In this document: in pieces, positions 8,634-18,254 of the stretch
Position numbering within the stretch: the stretch's first letter is position 1
Layout of the letters: every line of letters starts with the position of its first letter
NCBI GenBank assembly: GCA_965247665.1
Contig: CBDFHH010000003.1
Span: forward strand, 1-64,000
DNA: 64,000 bases
Direction: 5' to 3'
Source: CAUZWH01 sp965247665
GTDB lineage: Bacteria; Pseudomonadota; Alphaproteobacteria; SHVV01
Position numbers and translations under genes: made by a program
Notes under the pieces: generated by a model
Seen by the model: the letters and a program-made list of their open reading frames with translations, nothing else
Databases searched by the model: none
What the model was told of the DNA's origin: nothing

Positions 8634-9260
8634 CTAGCGGGTGAGCCCCGGGAACCGCTTGGCGGTGTAGAGCTCGGCGGGGAAGGCCTTGTTGCCGATA
8701 TCGAGCATCCGCGCCCGGCCGGTGGCGCGGAACACGTCGACCTCGACCTCGGTCAGCGTCAAGGTGATCGGCGGGTCCATCTGCGGACCCTTGATGTCGG
8801 TCGAGAGATAGGGCCGATAGGCGACCTCGATGATCTCGTGCGACGTTGCCGCGGCATCGAGATGGCGGACGATCTCGCGGCTCACATTGTCGAGCGTCAC
8901 GGCGATCTCGGGCACCGGCGCGGTGTCGACCGGGGGCAATTCGAGATCGAAGGCGAGCGCGATGAAGGGAACCATCCGCCCGGCGTCCTTGGGCGCGTCT
9001 TCTTCCAGGCGGGCCACCAGGCCGACCAGGTCGCGCGCTTGCGCCGGCATGGCGTCAAGCACCGCCTGCACCTCCGCGCCGCCGAGGCTCAACCAGCTTG
9101 CCTCGTCGGCAAAGTTCCGCACTACGCGAATGGCGGTGGGATCGCCGTCGTCGTCGACGAAGGCCGGGTGACGGAGTTCGAGGGTGTGCAGGATGACGGT
9201 GTCGGACGGTGCCGAGGCATAGGCCTCGCGGATCGTCTGTTCGAGGGCCGGATCGGGCAT
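8634..9260 (-). CDS. DUF1833 family phage minor tail protein, copy A
   Basis: It encodes 208 residues from the ATG at 9260 (MPDPALEQTIREAYASAPSD); the longer frame upstream overlaps the next gene and is ignored. The family occurs directly before the NlpC/P60 gene in siphovirus tail modules, the position of lambda L-like tail-tip proteins. Key segments are ILHTLELRHPAF, VPFIALAFDLELPPVDT and the C-terminal FPAELYTAKRFPGLTR. It has the same length as copy B at 22502-23128, with scattered substitutions. Confidence 0.8.
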   Translation of the reverse strand: MPDPALEQTIREAYASAPSDTVILHTLELRHPAFVDDDGDPTAIRVVRNFADEASWLSLGGAEVQAVLDAMPAQARDLVGLVARLEEDAPKDAGRMVPFIALAFDLELPPVDTAPVPEIAVTLDNVSREIVRHLDAAATSHEIIEVAYRPYLSTDIKGPQMDPPITLTLTEVEVDVFRATGRARMLDIGNKAFPAELYTAKRFPGLTR

Positions 9261-9261
9261 C

Positions 9262-9807
9262 TCAACGCCTGGCGACGCCGGGTGGGTCCCGATCGGACGC
9301 GGCGTCTTCAGGCGCCTCTGGCGCGCCGAGCCCCGGGCCCAGATCGGATTCCGGCTTATCCGAATCGGACATCGGCGTCGCCTCCGACCCGGACAGCAGA
9401 TCGGGCTTGGGATAGGCACGCTTGACCGCCAACCATGTGCCGATGAGCGCGTCCATGTCCTTCGGCAACCCGGTGCCGGCGAGGCGCAGCTGGTTCAGCG
9501 CTTTAAGGATAGCGTCGAGCTGATCGCCGATCGGCATTTCGCTGGCGTAGCGCTCGGCGCGCAACTGGCGCGCCTCGATGCGGTCGACGGCATGGAGGTC
9601 GAGCCGCTCGGCGAGATCGGTCTCTTCGTCAAGATCGTGGACCGTGAGATCGATGCCTGGGTCCTGCTTGCCGTAATCGAGCGAGGCGACGCGGGCATAG
9701 TCGCGTCCGTCGAGTTGGCAGGGCCAAGTGAAGGCGCCGTCGGGCCAGTCGGTCGGCGGCAGGAAGTGCCTGCCTTCTTGCGATTCCACATAGCTGATGA
9801 TGTGCAT
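9262..9807 (-). CDS. Phage tail-module protein of unknown function, copy A
   Basis: This 181-residue protein starts MHIISYVESQEGRHFLPPTD. The middle contains QLDAILKALNQLRLAGTGLP followed by GTWLAVKRAYPKPDLLSG, a motif style seen in small tail-associated proteins of many phages, and the C-terminus is acidic and Pro-rich. It pairs with 23130-23663. Its conserved position between the RCC1-repeat gene and DUF1833 suggests a tail fibre or tail-tip accessory protein. No enzymatic motif is visible. Confidence 0.65.
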   Translation of the reverse strand: MHIISYVESQEGRHFLPPTDWPDGAFTWPCQLDGRDYARVASLDYGKQDPGIDLTVHDLDEETDLAERLDLHAVDRIEARQLRAERYASEMPIGDQLDAILKALNQLRLAGTGLPKDMDALIGTWLAVKRAYPKPDLLSGSEATPMSDSDKPESDLGPGLGAPEAPEDAASDRDPPGVARR

Positions 9808-9817
9808 GCACGCTCCC

Positions 9818-10174
9818 CTAATAGATTTCGACCCGGGCCATCACCGTCGGGTAGTGAGCGCCGCCCTCGACGCCGAGCTTGTTGTAGGCATTGCGACCGG
9901 CGGCCCAGACGGTGCCGCAGGCCAAGCGCACGAAGAAGCCGACCTCGGAGGTGAAGCCGTGCGCCACCACCTCGACCGGGTCCCAGTCAGCGGGCGAGAT
10001 CGGCAGCGGCCATTGCAGCGGCGTCGCGGCCCCACCGGCCCCCCAGGCGCCGTATTGGCCGTAATGACCGCACGTGTAGACCCGGCCGTCGGAGCCCAGC
10101 ATGACCGTGGAGTGGCGGTGGTTGCCGGAATAAGCGCCGCCGGTGGAGATCATCCGCGCGGTGACGCCGTCCGG
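9818..10174 (-). pseudogene. RCC1-repeat tail protein, C-terminal fragment, copy A
   Basis: The last 119 or so codons of an RCC1-type beta-propeller protein remain (STVMLGSDGRVYTCGHYGQY, FVRLACGTVWAAGRN, NKLGVEGG). The N-terminal part was removed by the IS1380 element whose end lies at 10175. Compared with the same region of copy B, this copy keeps the correct frame to its natural end, ...MARVEIY. That helps show that copy B carries a one-base frameshift. Confidence 0.8.
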
Positions 10175-11848
10175 CCCGGACTTCTCACGAGGTGTTTTGA
10201 GGCGCTGCATTTGAGAGTAATCGGGCTGATTTGAGTGTCGGCGTGGTGGGTCGGGCTTTGAGATGGATATTCTGTCCGGGATAGTTGGGCAGGCTTTGCG
10301 TATGATCGGTTCTTTGGTGGGTTTCGGGCATGCGGGAGTCATCGCCGCCGCAGCGCTGCCCCTTTTCCCTGTTGTGGTGGAGAGTTGCGATCATGGGGGC
10401 GCCAGGGCGGCGTGGGCCTTGAAGAACAGGTCTCTGTAAGGGCAGGCATCGGGCAGGGAGAGCTTGTTGCGTCGCACTGAGTTGATGACTCTGGCGCCGA
10501 CCTTCAGAAGTTTCAGGCGGATGGTATTGGGGACGGCCTTGGCCAGCGTCGTGTTTTTCAGGGCGACGCGGCGGATACCGTCGATGAGGACATAGGCGAA
10601 GGCGGCGAGGAGCAGGCGGAGCTGGTTGGCTTTGTAGGCGTGCGCGCTCATGCGATTGGCGAACAGATCGAGTTGGCAGTCCTTGATGCGGTTTTCCATG
10701 TCGCCGCGTGGGCAATAGGTGTCTTCGTAGAGTTCCCTGGACGGGACTTGGTGGCGATCCAGGGAGGTGACGAGGAAGCGGCAGCGCTGTTCGTGTCCGG
10801 GCTAGTGTTCGACCTTGGCGATGACGCGCCGGGGCCGGGCCCAGGTTCTGGATTTGGTGATGTGGTGGAAATCGCCGTAGGCGCGGACCGGCTGGCCGGT
10901 TTCGATCATGGCTATGGCGGCCTTGCCGCGGACCCTCTGTGCTTTCTTGAGCAGGACATCGTTGCGCGCCAGGCCGAAGACGTAATCCACGGCATTTCCT
11001 TCGCACCAACGCATCAGGTTCTCGCGCGCGAAGCCGCTGTCGCCGCGCAGCAGGATGTCGACGTTGGGCCAACGTTCGCGGATCATCCGGACGATGCGGC
11101 GGATCTGGTTGCGCGCACCCCTGGCGCCGTCGATGTTGGCGGGTCGGAGTTGGGCGAGCAGGAGATGGCGGCCGCAGAAGACATAGAGGGGCAGGAAACA
11201 GCGGTGTTCGTAATAGCCGTGGAAGAAGGCGTTCTCCTGGCGCCCATGGGTTTCCACGTCGGTGGCGTCGATATCGAGGGTGATGCGCGCGGGCGGCGTC
11301 TGGTGGGCGTCGAGGAACAGCGCGACGAACAGGTTGGAGAGGCTCTTGAGATTGGGGACCATCTGGTGATAGCGGCGGTTGCCGGTTTCCCAGGATTGTT
11401 CCAGCCGGCTCAGCGTTGACTTGCCGGCCAGCGGAGCCGGGGACCCGGGATCTCCGGTTCGCGGTGAGGCCAGCAATTTCAGGGCCGGGTCGAAACGGAG
11501 CGTGTCGTGGTCGATGATATCTTCATAGCCGAGCGCCATCCCGCAAACCCGTTGAGCCAACAGGGCGGGAAGGGCATCGGTTAGGCGTTCTCGATCCCGG
11601 TGATCGGTAAAACAGCCCGCCATGCGTTCGAACAGATCTATCCGGCGCGCCTGCTCGCGCAGTAACAGGACACCGGCGTCCGACGTGATCTCGCCGCCTC
11701 GAAGGCGCCGAACACCACCCGTTTGCCGTAATCAGCAAAGCGCATCCTGAAAACGCCCTGTTTTATTAAAGACTATCCAAATCAGCATTAATTCATTGAT
11801 TATAAAAAGAGAATCTGAATTCCGCCAGATCATAGTGAGAAATGCGGG
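10175..11848 (-). mobile_element. IS1380-family insertion sequence (degenerate)
   Basis: The element is bounded by imperfect inverted repeats: CCCGGACTTCTCAC at 10175 and its near-complement GTGAGAAATGCGGG ending at 11848 (12 of 14 match). It holds one transposase gene on the minus strand, broken by a frameshift and an amber codon. Left and right flanks share no duplicated target bases, and the phage gene cut at 10174 does not resume after 11848. The insertion was therefore accompanied or followed by a deletion or rearrangement. Confidence 0.75.
10391..11745 (-). pseudogene. IS1380-family transposase (frameshift plus amber codon)
   Basis: The ATG at 11745 begins the normal family N-terminus (MRFADYGKRVVFGAFE), but one G is missing from a GGCGGC run near 11698 and the frame shifts. 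The main frame then continues with GYEDIIDHDTLRFDPALKLL, the DDE-fold segment TLDIDATDVETHG and LLRGDSGFARENLMRWCE. A TAG at 10802-10804 interrupts it after IAKVEH, and the same frame resumes with FLVTSL, ELYEDTYCPRGDMENRIKD and the C-terminus. Two lesions mean it is inactive. Confidence 0.85.
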
Positions 11849-11907
11849 AACAAGGCTCGGGGCTGATCCCCGAAACTCAACGTAGCGTCAAACTGTTGAA
11901 GCTTATT

Positions 11908-11937
11908 TCTGTAATTTTCTGCAATTTTCCTTATACT
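11908..11937 (+). promoter_or_regulatory. Candidate promoter of the HTH-methyltransferase-helicase-nuclease operon
   Basis: An AT-rich 60-bp tract precedes the island and ends in TATACT (11932-11937), a good -10 hexamer 30 bp before the ATG at 11967. It contains two copies of AATTTTC(T/C)GCAA-like sequence, but I cannot pick a convincing -35. The tract is much richer in A+T than the genes around it. Confidence 0.35.
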
Positions 11938-11966
11938 TCTCTAGTAATGCGAATCCGGTCACGCAC

Positions 11967-12161
11967 ATGAACGACGAGATTCTGACGATCCGGGAGGTCT
12001 CAGAGCTTCTCAAGATCAACGAGAAGACCGCCTACCGGCTTGCCGCAGAGGGCAAACTTCCCGGCTTCAAGGTCGGAGGATCGTGGCGGTTCGATCGACA
12101 GGAGATATCGAACTGGATCAAACGCCAGACGGAAGGAACGCGACAGGAGAACCAAGAGTGA
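11967..12161 (+). CDS. Excisionase/MerR-type helix-turn-helix DNA-binding protein
   Basis: This 64-residue protein fits the excisionase-family DNA-binding domain almost exactly: LTIREVSELLKINEKTAYRL forms the winged-helix HTH and KVGGSWRFDRQEISNWI the wing and final helix. It is transcribed with the methyltransferase that follows after 59 bp, so it is the likely regulator of the island, for example delaying nuclease expression until methylation is complete. It may equally be a leftover Xis of an integrating element. It is intact and the first gene of the operon. Confidence 0.8.
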   Translation: MNDEILTIREVSELLKINEKTAYRLAAEGKLPGFKVGGSWRFDRQEISNWIKRQTEGTRQENQE

Positions 12162-12220
12162 ATTTCGACCTCCATTCGCAATCTCGACGCAATGCTCGCC
12201 AGATACCAAGGTGTTAGCCG

Positions 12221-14995
12221 TTGAACGCCGTTGAGATTGAAGAAGCCGTATCCCAGCTTGCTGAGCAGCCTTTCGATGCTCGGGAGTTTCCGTTCGCCTT
12301 TTTGGAGGCGTTCGGCAACAAGGCGACGACGATCAAGCGGCTGCGCAGCGGCACATCGAACAAGTCCGATCTCGGCGGCGTCCTTCAGACCAACAATATC
12401 CACATCGCCGTATGCGAGCCGGGCGAAGTCACGGATACGCTTTGCGCCCTGAACGAAAGCCCGGCTACAGCCAAGGCGCGCGCCAAGTTCGTACTAGCGA
12501 CCGACGGCGAGTGGCTGGAGGCCGAAGACCTCAATTCGGGCGAAACGGTCGCCTGCGCTTATTCCGAGTTTCCGGACCATTTCGGGTTTTTCCTGCCGCT
12601 CGCCGGGATAAGTACCGTCAAGCAAATTCGCGAAAGCGCGTTCGACATCAAGGCGACGGGCCGCCTGAACAAGCTTTACATCGAGCTTCTGCGAACCAAC
12701 CCGGAATGGAGCACCGCCGACCGTCACCTGGACATGAACCACTTCATGGCGCGGTTGATCTTCTGCTTCTTCGCCGAGGATACGGACATTTTCACCGGTA
12801 GCGGTTTGTTTACCGCTACCGTCGACCAGATGACCGAGCGGGATTCCTCAAACACCCACGAAGTGATCGGCGAATTGTTCCGTGCCATGAACACCAAGCC
12901 GGAAGATCGGGCGGCGGGCGATTTCCGGCACTGGGCCGACAAGTTCCCCTACGTGAACGGCGGGCTGTTTTCCAGCAGCGCGGAGGTGCCGCGGTTCAGC
13001 AAGATGGCGCGCACCTATCTTCTCCATATCGGCGGCCTCGACTGGACGCGGATCAACCCGGACATTTTCGGTTCCATGATTCAGGCAGTCGCTGACGAGG
13101 AAGAGCGCGGCGCGCTCGGCATGCACTACACAAGCGTCACGAACATCCTGAAAGTTCTGAATCCGCTCTTCCTGGACGACTTGAGGGTGCAGCTTGAAGC
13201 TGCCGAAGACAATCCACGCAAGCTACTTAACTTGCGAAGCCGCATGTCAAAAATTCGCGTGTTCGACCCGGCCTGCGGCAGCGGCAATTTTCTCGTAATC
13301 GCCTACAAGGAGATGCGCAAAACCGAAGCGGAAATAAATCGACGGCGCAAGGAGGATAATCGGCGGACGGATATTCCGCTCACGAATTTCCGGGGCATCG
13401 AGTTGCGCGACTTTTCAGCCGAGATTGCGCGTCTGGCCCTTATCATCGCCGAGTATCAATGCGACGTGCTCTATCGCGGGCAGAAAGAGGCTTTGGCCGA
13501 GTTCTTACCGCTCGACGCCATGAACTGGATCACATGCGGCAACGCCTTGCGGCTTGACTGGCTCGGCATCTGTCCGCCGACCGGGACCGGTGTGCAACAC
13601 CACGCTGACGACCTGTTCCACAGTCCTCTGGATCAGGCGAAAATCGACTTCGAGAATGAGGGCGGGGAAACCTATATTTGTGGGAATCCACCGTACTTGG
13701 GCAGCCGAGGTCAAACTCAAGCCCAAAAGGAGGAGTTAATAAGAGTCATTAGTCCGTATTCTGATAATTGTGGTGTGCTGGACTACGTCTCTGCGTGGTT
13801 TGTCAAGGCTGTAGAATTTGGAAACGCAACCACTTGCAAAACTGCATTCGTGGCCACGAACTCAATTTGTCAGGGGCAGCAGGTACCTGTGCTATGGCCT
13901 ATCGTACTTAATAGCGGTCATTCGATTGCATTCGCTCACACGAGCTTCAAATGGTCCAATCTGGCAAGTTACAACGCTGGCGTAACGGTAGTCATCGTCG
14001 GAATATCTAAGAAAGTCGGACGAGCTAGAAAGATATATTCAACGAACGAGGAAGGCGGATCGCTTGCCGCCGAGACGGAAAACATCAATCCCTACCTTGC
14101 GCCAGCAAGCGATGTCTTTGTCAGCAAACGCAGCAGACACATCTCCGGACTTGAATCTCTGGAGCGGGGAAGCGCCCCAACGGATGATGGCGCTTTTTTC
14201 TTTGATCAAGCAAGTTATGAAGCAGTCGTTACAAAGCTTCCAGAGGTGCAGGCGGTCTTTCACAGAGCGATTGGCGGCGCAGACTTCATACGCGGAAATA
14301 CGCGATGGATCGTAAAACTTGACCAAGATGATCTGAAAAATGAGGCACTCGCTAACTTTGCGGCCCCGCTTCTGCAAAAAGTTGCAGAGTTTCGGGCTGC
14401 CAGCAAAAAGAAGGCTACACAGCAATTTGCCGACCACCCATCCGAATTCCCCGAGGATCGCCATTTCAAAAAAAGGAAGATATTTGTACCTCAGGTTATG
14501 TCTGAAGGGCGTAACTACATAACGTGCGGACTTTTGCGCGAAGAGGATCTTGTGCTGGCTCCCCATTTCCAGGCGCCAGTCAAAGAGCTGTACGTGTTTG
14601 CTCTTATTTCTTCTCGAATGCACGCAGTATGGGTGGAAACAGTCTGCGGTAAGTTGAAGACGGACCCCCGCTATTCGAACACTCTCGGCTGGAACACTTT
14701 TCCCGTTCCTACCCTCACTAATAAAAACAAGGCCGATCTGACCCTCTGCGCCGAAGATATCCTTCTGGAGCGGGAGCCGCATTTTCCAGCGACAATCGCC
14801 GAACTTTATGATCCCAAGAAGATGCCAGAAGACCTACGCGGAGCTCATGAGCGCAATGACGAGGTGCTGGAGCGCATCTATATCGGCCGTCGTTTCAAGA
14901 ACGACACCGAGCGACTGGAAAAGCTATTTGAGCTGTACACAGAAATGACTTCCGGGGACGGAACGGTCGGAGAAAGAAAGTCAGGGGCGCAATGA
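12221..14995 (+). CDS. MmeI-like class I adenine-N6 DNA methyltransferase, nuclease-less
   Basis: The protein has 924 residues with a TTG start (product begins MNAVEIEEAVSQLAEQPFDA). Residues 1-330 carry the MmeI-type N-terminal and helical spacer regions (NHFMARLIFCFFAEDTDIF, ALGMHYTSVTNILKVLNP). The SAM motif is VFDPACGSGNFLVIAY near residue 347 and the catalytic motif CGNPPYLGS near residue 488, the NPPY class of N6-adenine methylases. A target-recognition region and C-terminal helices follow. The PD-(D/E)XK nuclease usually fused at the N-terminus of MmeI enzymes is not visible. DNA from about 13690 to 14620, covering the recognition region, is clearly richer in A+T than the rest. Its stop overlaps the helicase start (ATGA). 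Confidence 0.85.
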   Translation: MNAVEIEEAVSQLAEQPFDAREFPFAFLEAFGNKATTIKRLRSGTSNKSDLGGVLQTNNIHIAVCEPGEVTDTLCALNESPATAKARAKFVLATDGEWLEAEDLNSGETVACAYSEFPDHFGFFLPLAGISTVKQIRESAFDIKATGRLNKLYIELLRTNPEWSTADRHLDMNHFMARLIFCFFAEDTDIFTGSGLFTATVDQMTERDSSNTHEVIGELFRAMNTKPEDRAAGDFRHWADKFPYVNGGLFSSSAEVPRFSKMARTYLLHIGGLDWTRINPDIFGSMIQAVADEEERGALGMHYTSVTNILKVLNPLFLDDLRVQLEAAEDNPRKLLNLRSRMSKIRVFDPACGSGNFLVIAYKEMRKTEAEINRRRKEDNRRTDIPLTNFRGIELRDFSAEIARLALIIAEYQCDVLYRGQKEALAEFLPLDAMNWITCGNALRLDWLGICPPTGTGVQHHADDLFHSPLDQAKIDFENEGGETYICGNPPYLGSRGQTQAQKEELIRVISPYSDNCGVLDYVSAWFVKAVEFGNATTCKTAFVATNSICQGQQVPVLWPIVLNSGHSIAFAHTSFKWSNLASYNAGVTVVIVGISKKVGRARKIYSTNEEGGSLAAETENINPYLAPASDVFVSKRSRHISGLESLERGSAPTDDGAFFFDQASYEAVVTKLPEVQAVFHRAIGGADFIRGNTRWIVKLDQDDLKNEALANFAAPLLQKVAEFRAASKKKATQQFADHPSEFPEDRHFKKRKIFVPQVMSEGRNYITCGLLREEDLVLAPHFQAPVKELYVFALISSRMHAVWVETVCGKLKTDPRYSNTLGWNTFPVPTLTNKNKADLTLCAEDILLEREPHFPATIAELYDPKKMPEDLRGAHERNDEVLERIYIGRRFKNDTERLEKLFELYTEMTSGDGTVGERKSGAQ

Positions 14996-17049
14996 CCAAG
15001 GAAACGCAACGATCCGTCCCGTCGATCTCGGTATCTTATGCCCGCAACGGCAGCTCGACCAGGTCGAACGAGTTGGGCATGCGCCCGATGCAGGAGCGGG
15101 CGTATGAGAAGCGGGGCGAGCAGTACCTGCTGATCAAATCTCCGCCTGCGTCCGGCAAGAGCCGCGCGTTGATGTTCATTGCACTCGACAAGCTGCACAA
15201 GCAGGGGCTTAAGCAGGCGGTCATCGTCGTGCCGGAAAAAGCCATCGGCGCGAGCTTCTACGATGTGCCGTTGAGCCAGTTCGGCTTCTGGGCTGACTGG
15301 ACGGTCGAACCGAAGTGGAATCTCTGCAATGCGCCCGGATCAGACAATGGGGGCAAGGTCAAATCGGTCGGGGCGTTTCTCGAAAGTGACGACAAGGTGC
15401 TTGTGTGCACCCACGCTACCTTCCGTTTCGCCGTGGACCAGTATGGAGTCGAGGCCTTCGACGACCGGCTGATCGCCGTCGATGAATTCCATCACGTTTC
15501 CGCAAATCCGGATAACCGGCTCGGACAGCATCTCGGCGAGTTCATCGCCCGCGACAAGGTCCACATCGTCGCTATGACGGGTTCCTATTTCCGCGGCGAC
15601 GCCGAACCGGTGCTCTTGCCGCATGACGAAGCCAAGTTCGATGCCGTCACCTATACCTATTACGAGCAGCTCAACGGCTATAAGTATCTCAAGACGTTGG
15701 ATATCGGTTACTTCTTCTACAGCGGTTCTTACTCCGATGACATTCTGGAGGTGCTCGACCCGGACCAGAAGACAATCATCCATATCCCAAGCGTTCAGTC
15801 CCGTGAGAGCACCAAGGACAAGATCAAGGAAGTCGAACACATCATCGAGAAACTGGGGGAATGGCAAGGTACGGACCCGGCCACGGCCTTCCAGCTTGTC
15901 AAATCGTCCGACGGACATGTGCTGAGGATCGCCGATCTTGTCGATGACGATCCGTCGAAGCGCGACAAGGTGTCGGCTGCACTGAAGGACCCGGCGCAGA
16001 AGGACAACCGCGATCATGTGGACATCATCATTGCGCTTGGCATGGCCAAGGAAGGCTTTGACTGGATTTGGTGCGAGCACGCACTGACGGTCGGCTACCG
16101 GTCGAGCCTGACCGAGATTGTCCAGATCATCGGACGGGCGACGCGTGATGCCGAAGGTAAGACTCGCGCGCGCTTCACCAACCTGATCGCCGAGCCTAAT
16201 GCCTCCGAAGATGCCGTGACCGAGGCGGTCAACGATACACTGAAAGCGATTGCCGCCAGCCTGCTGATGGAGCAAGTGCTAGCACCGCGCTTCAACTTCA
16301 CGCCCAAGAACCCGAACAGTGGGCCGGTTGAAGGGTACGACTACGGCGAAGGCGGATACGACCCCGAGAAATGCAATGTCGGGTTCAACGAGGAAAGCGG
16401 GCAGTTCCAGATCGAGATCAAGGGGCTGGCCGAACCGAAGAGCAAGGAAGCCGAGCGCATCTGTCAGGAAGACCTGAACGAGGTGATTACCGCTTTCGTT
16501 CAGGACAAGACCGCCATTGAACAGGGGTTGTTCAACGAGGAAGTTGTACCCGAGGAACTGACCCAGGTCCGCATGGGCAAGATCATCAAGGACAGATACC
16601 CCGAACTTGACGACGCGGACCGGGAAGCGGTGCGGCAGCATGCGATTGCGGCATTGAACCTGACCCAGAAGGCCAAGGAAATCGCGGTTGAGGGCGAGAA
16701 TAAGGAGAAGGCCAACACGGCCCTGATCGACGGTGTGCGCAAGTATGCGATGGATGTGCGCGAACTCGACATCGACATGATCGACCGCATCAATCCGTTC
16801 GGCGAAGCTTATGCGATCCTCGCCAAGACGATGAGCGAGGAAAGCCTGAAACAGGTTGCGGCGATCATCGCGGGCAAGCGAGTCAACCTCACAATTGAGG
16901 AAGCCCGCGAACTGGCCAGACGTGCGCTGAAATTCAAACACGAGCGCGGGCGTGCGCCTTCCATTACGTCCGCCGATGCATGGGAGAAGCGTATGGCGGA
17001 AGGCGTGGCGTTCTTGGCCCGTGCGACGGCGGAGGCGAAGAATGGCTGA
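14992..17049 (+). CDS. SF2 DEAD/DEAH-box helicase of the methyltransferase island
   Basis: This 685-residue protein has motif I PPASGKS (51-57), motif II DEFHH (164-168), motif III MTGSYF (195-200) and motif VI QIIGRATR (378-385). Motif I with Ala-Ser in place of the usual Gly-x is a variant but retains GKS. The C-terminal 280 residues are charged and helical with no recognisable nuclease. It begins inside the methyltransferase stop codon and overlaps the next gene by eight bases, so the three are translationally coupled. A role as the translocating or DNA-opening subunit that licenses cleavage of unmethylated DNA is inferred from context. Confidence 0.85.
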   Translation: MTKETQRSVPSISVSYARNGSSTRSNELGMRPMQERAYEKRGEQYLLIKSPPASGKSRALMFIALDKLHKQGLKQAVIVVPEKAIGASFYDVPLSQFGFWADWTVEPKWNLCNAPGSDNGGKVKSVGAFLESDDKVLVCTHATFRFAVDQYGVEAFDDRLIAVDEFHHVSANPDNRLGQHLGEFIARDKVHIVAMTGSYFRGDAEPVLLPHDEAKFDAVTYTYYEQLNGYKYLKTLDIGYFFYSGSYSDDILEVLDPDQKTIIHIPSVQSRESTKDKIKEVEHIIEKLGEWQGTDPATAFQLVKSSDGHVLRIADLVDDDPSKRDKVSAALKDPAQKDNRDHVDIIIALGMAKEGFDWIWCEHALTVGYRSSLTEIVQIIGRATRDAEGKTRARFTNLIAEPNASEDAVTEAVNDTLKAIAASLLMEQVLAPRFNFTPKNPNSGPVEGYDYGEGGYDPEKCNVGFNEESGQFQIEIKGLAEPKSKEAERICQEDLNEVITAFVQDKTAIEQGLFNEEVVPEELTQVRMGKIIKDRYPELDDADREAVRQHAIAALNLTQKAKEIAVEGENKEKANTALIDGVRKYAMDVRELDIDMIDRINPFGEAYAILAKTMSEESLKQVAAIIAGKRVNLTIEEARELARRALKFKHERGRAPSITSADAWEKRMAEGVAFLARATAEAKNG

Positions 17050-18247
17050 GCTGTCGGACGAAGAGCTTCTGGAAGCGCTTGGCGTCACGGCCGAGCCGGA
17101 GAACAAAGCGAAGCGCACGCCAAGGGAAGAGCGCATCATCGCGGGATTCGAGGATATACAGCGCTTTGTGGAAGAGCACGGCCACGCCCCGTGCCACGGC
17201 GAGAATCGCGACATTTTCGAGCGCATGTTTGCCATGCGTTTCGACCGGCTGCGAGGTTTGGCGGAATGCCGAAATCTGCTCGAGCCCCTCGACCATCAGG
17301 GGCTTCTGGAAGCCGGTGAGACCCCTCCGCCTCCGGATGCCGAAGACATCGACGATGAAGCCCTTCTGGAGGAACTCGGGGTTGAAGCCGAAACCGCGGA
17401 TATTATGGAACTGAAGCATGTTCGCTCGACCGCCGAAAAGCGGGCCGCCGAGGAAATCGCCAATCGCACCACTTGTGAAGATTTCGACCGGTTCAAGTCG
17501 CTCTTCGAGCAAGTGAGGCAGGAGCTCAAATCCAGCGTACGCCAGACGCGCCGATTCCAGACGATGGCGGAGATCAAGAAGGGCGAGTTCTTTATTGTCG
17601 GTGGCCAGATCGCCTATGTCGCGGAAGTGGGCGAAGAGTTTGTGACGCACTATGACCGGCGCGACAGCCGGTTGCGCGTCATCTACGACAACGCCACCGA
17701 GAGCGATGTTCTGCTGCGTTCTCTACAGCGTGCGCTTCACCGCGACGAGGCCGGACGGCGTATCACCGAGCCTGCCGCCGGGCCGCTGTTTTCAGGAGAA
17801 ACCGAAGACGACGATCTGGAGAGCGGAACGGTCTATGTCCTGCGCAGTAAATCCGATCATCCCGTCGTCTCTGAAAACCGCGATGTGCTGCACAAGATCG
17901 GCGTCACTGGCGGAAGCGTTGAGAAGCGGATTGCCAACGCGTCGAAGGACCCGACCTTCCTTCTGGCCGATGTCGAGGTTGTCGCGACATACGAGCTTTA
18001 CAACATCAACCGTTCGCGGCTTGAGAACATCATCCACAGGGTCTTCGAGCCCGCGAAACTCGATATTGAAATCAAGGACCGTTTCGGCAACCCGGTCATT
18101 CCGCGCGAATGGTTTCTCGTGCCGCTTTTTGTCGTCGATGAGGTCATCGACAAGATCAAGGACGGGACCATCGGCGATTACGTATATGACGTTAAACACG
18201 CGGCACTGGTCGCCCCCGACGAGCGCCGAGGCCGAGATCCAAGGTAG
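17042..18247 (+). CDS. GIY-YIG (T5orf172/MUG113-like) nuclease of the methyltransferase island
   Basis: This 401-residue protein starts at the ATG at 17042. The C-terminal domain carries a GIY-YIG-type active site of the T5orf172 sort: TVYVLRS with Tyr265, then LHKIGVTGGSVEKRIANA with the conserved Arg, and RLENIIHRVF with the likely metal-binding Glu. The N-terminal 250 residues are acidic and helical (SDEELLEALGV, repeated later as DDEALLEELGV) and may bind the helicase. As last gene of the operon and the only obvious nuclease, it is the best candidate effector. No terminator with a T-run follows; a 12-bp inverted repeat lies eight bases downstream. Confidence 0.8.
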   Translation: MAELSDEELLEALGVTAEPENKAKRTPREERIIAGFEDIQRFVEEHGHAPCHGENRDIFERMFAMRFDRLRGLAECRNLLEPLDHQGLLEAGETPPPPDAEDIDDEALLEELGVEAETADIMELKHVRSTAEKRAAEEIANRTTCEDFDRFKSLFEQVRQELKSSVRQTRRFQTMAEIKKGEFFIVGGQIAYVAEVGEEFVTHYDRRDSRLRVIYDNATESDVLLRSLQRALHRDEAGRRITEPAAGPLFSGETEDDDLESGTVYVLRSKSDHPVVSENRDVLHKIGVTGGSVEKRIANASKDPTFLLADVEVVATYELYNINRSRLENIIHRVFEPAKLDIEIKDRFGNPVIPREWFLVPLFVVDEVIDKIKDGTIGDYVYDVKHAALVAPDERRGRDPR

Positions 18248-18254
18248 CCTTCAA

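Noticed and set aside
9818..10342. RCC1 fragment extended to 10342
   Set aside because: Codons above 10174 come from the IS1380 end and are not RCC1-like; comparison with the second copy fixes the break at 10174-10181.
4588..10804. In-frame TAG codons in the thermonuclease gene (4588), the IS1380 transposase (10802) and the IS66 scrap, suggesting amber recoding
   Set aside because: The autotransporter, the DUF1833 gene and others end properly at TAG, and each affected gene is a relic with other damage, so ordinary decay explains it.
10185..11072. A 295-residue minus-strand frame over the IS1380 element
   Set aside because: Arg/Pro/His-rich shadow of the transposase in another frame.
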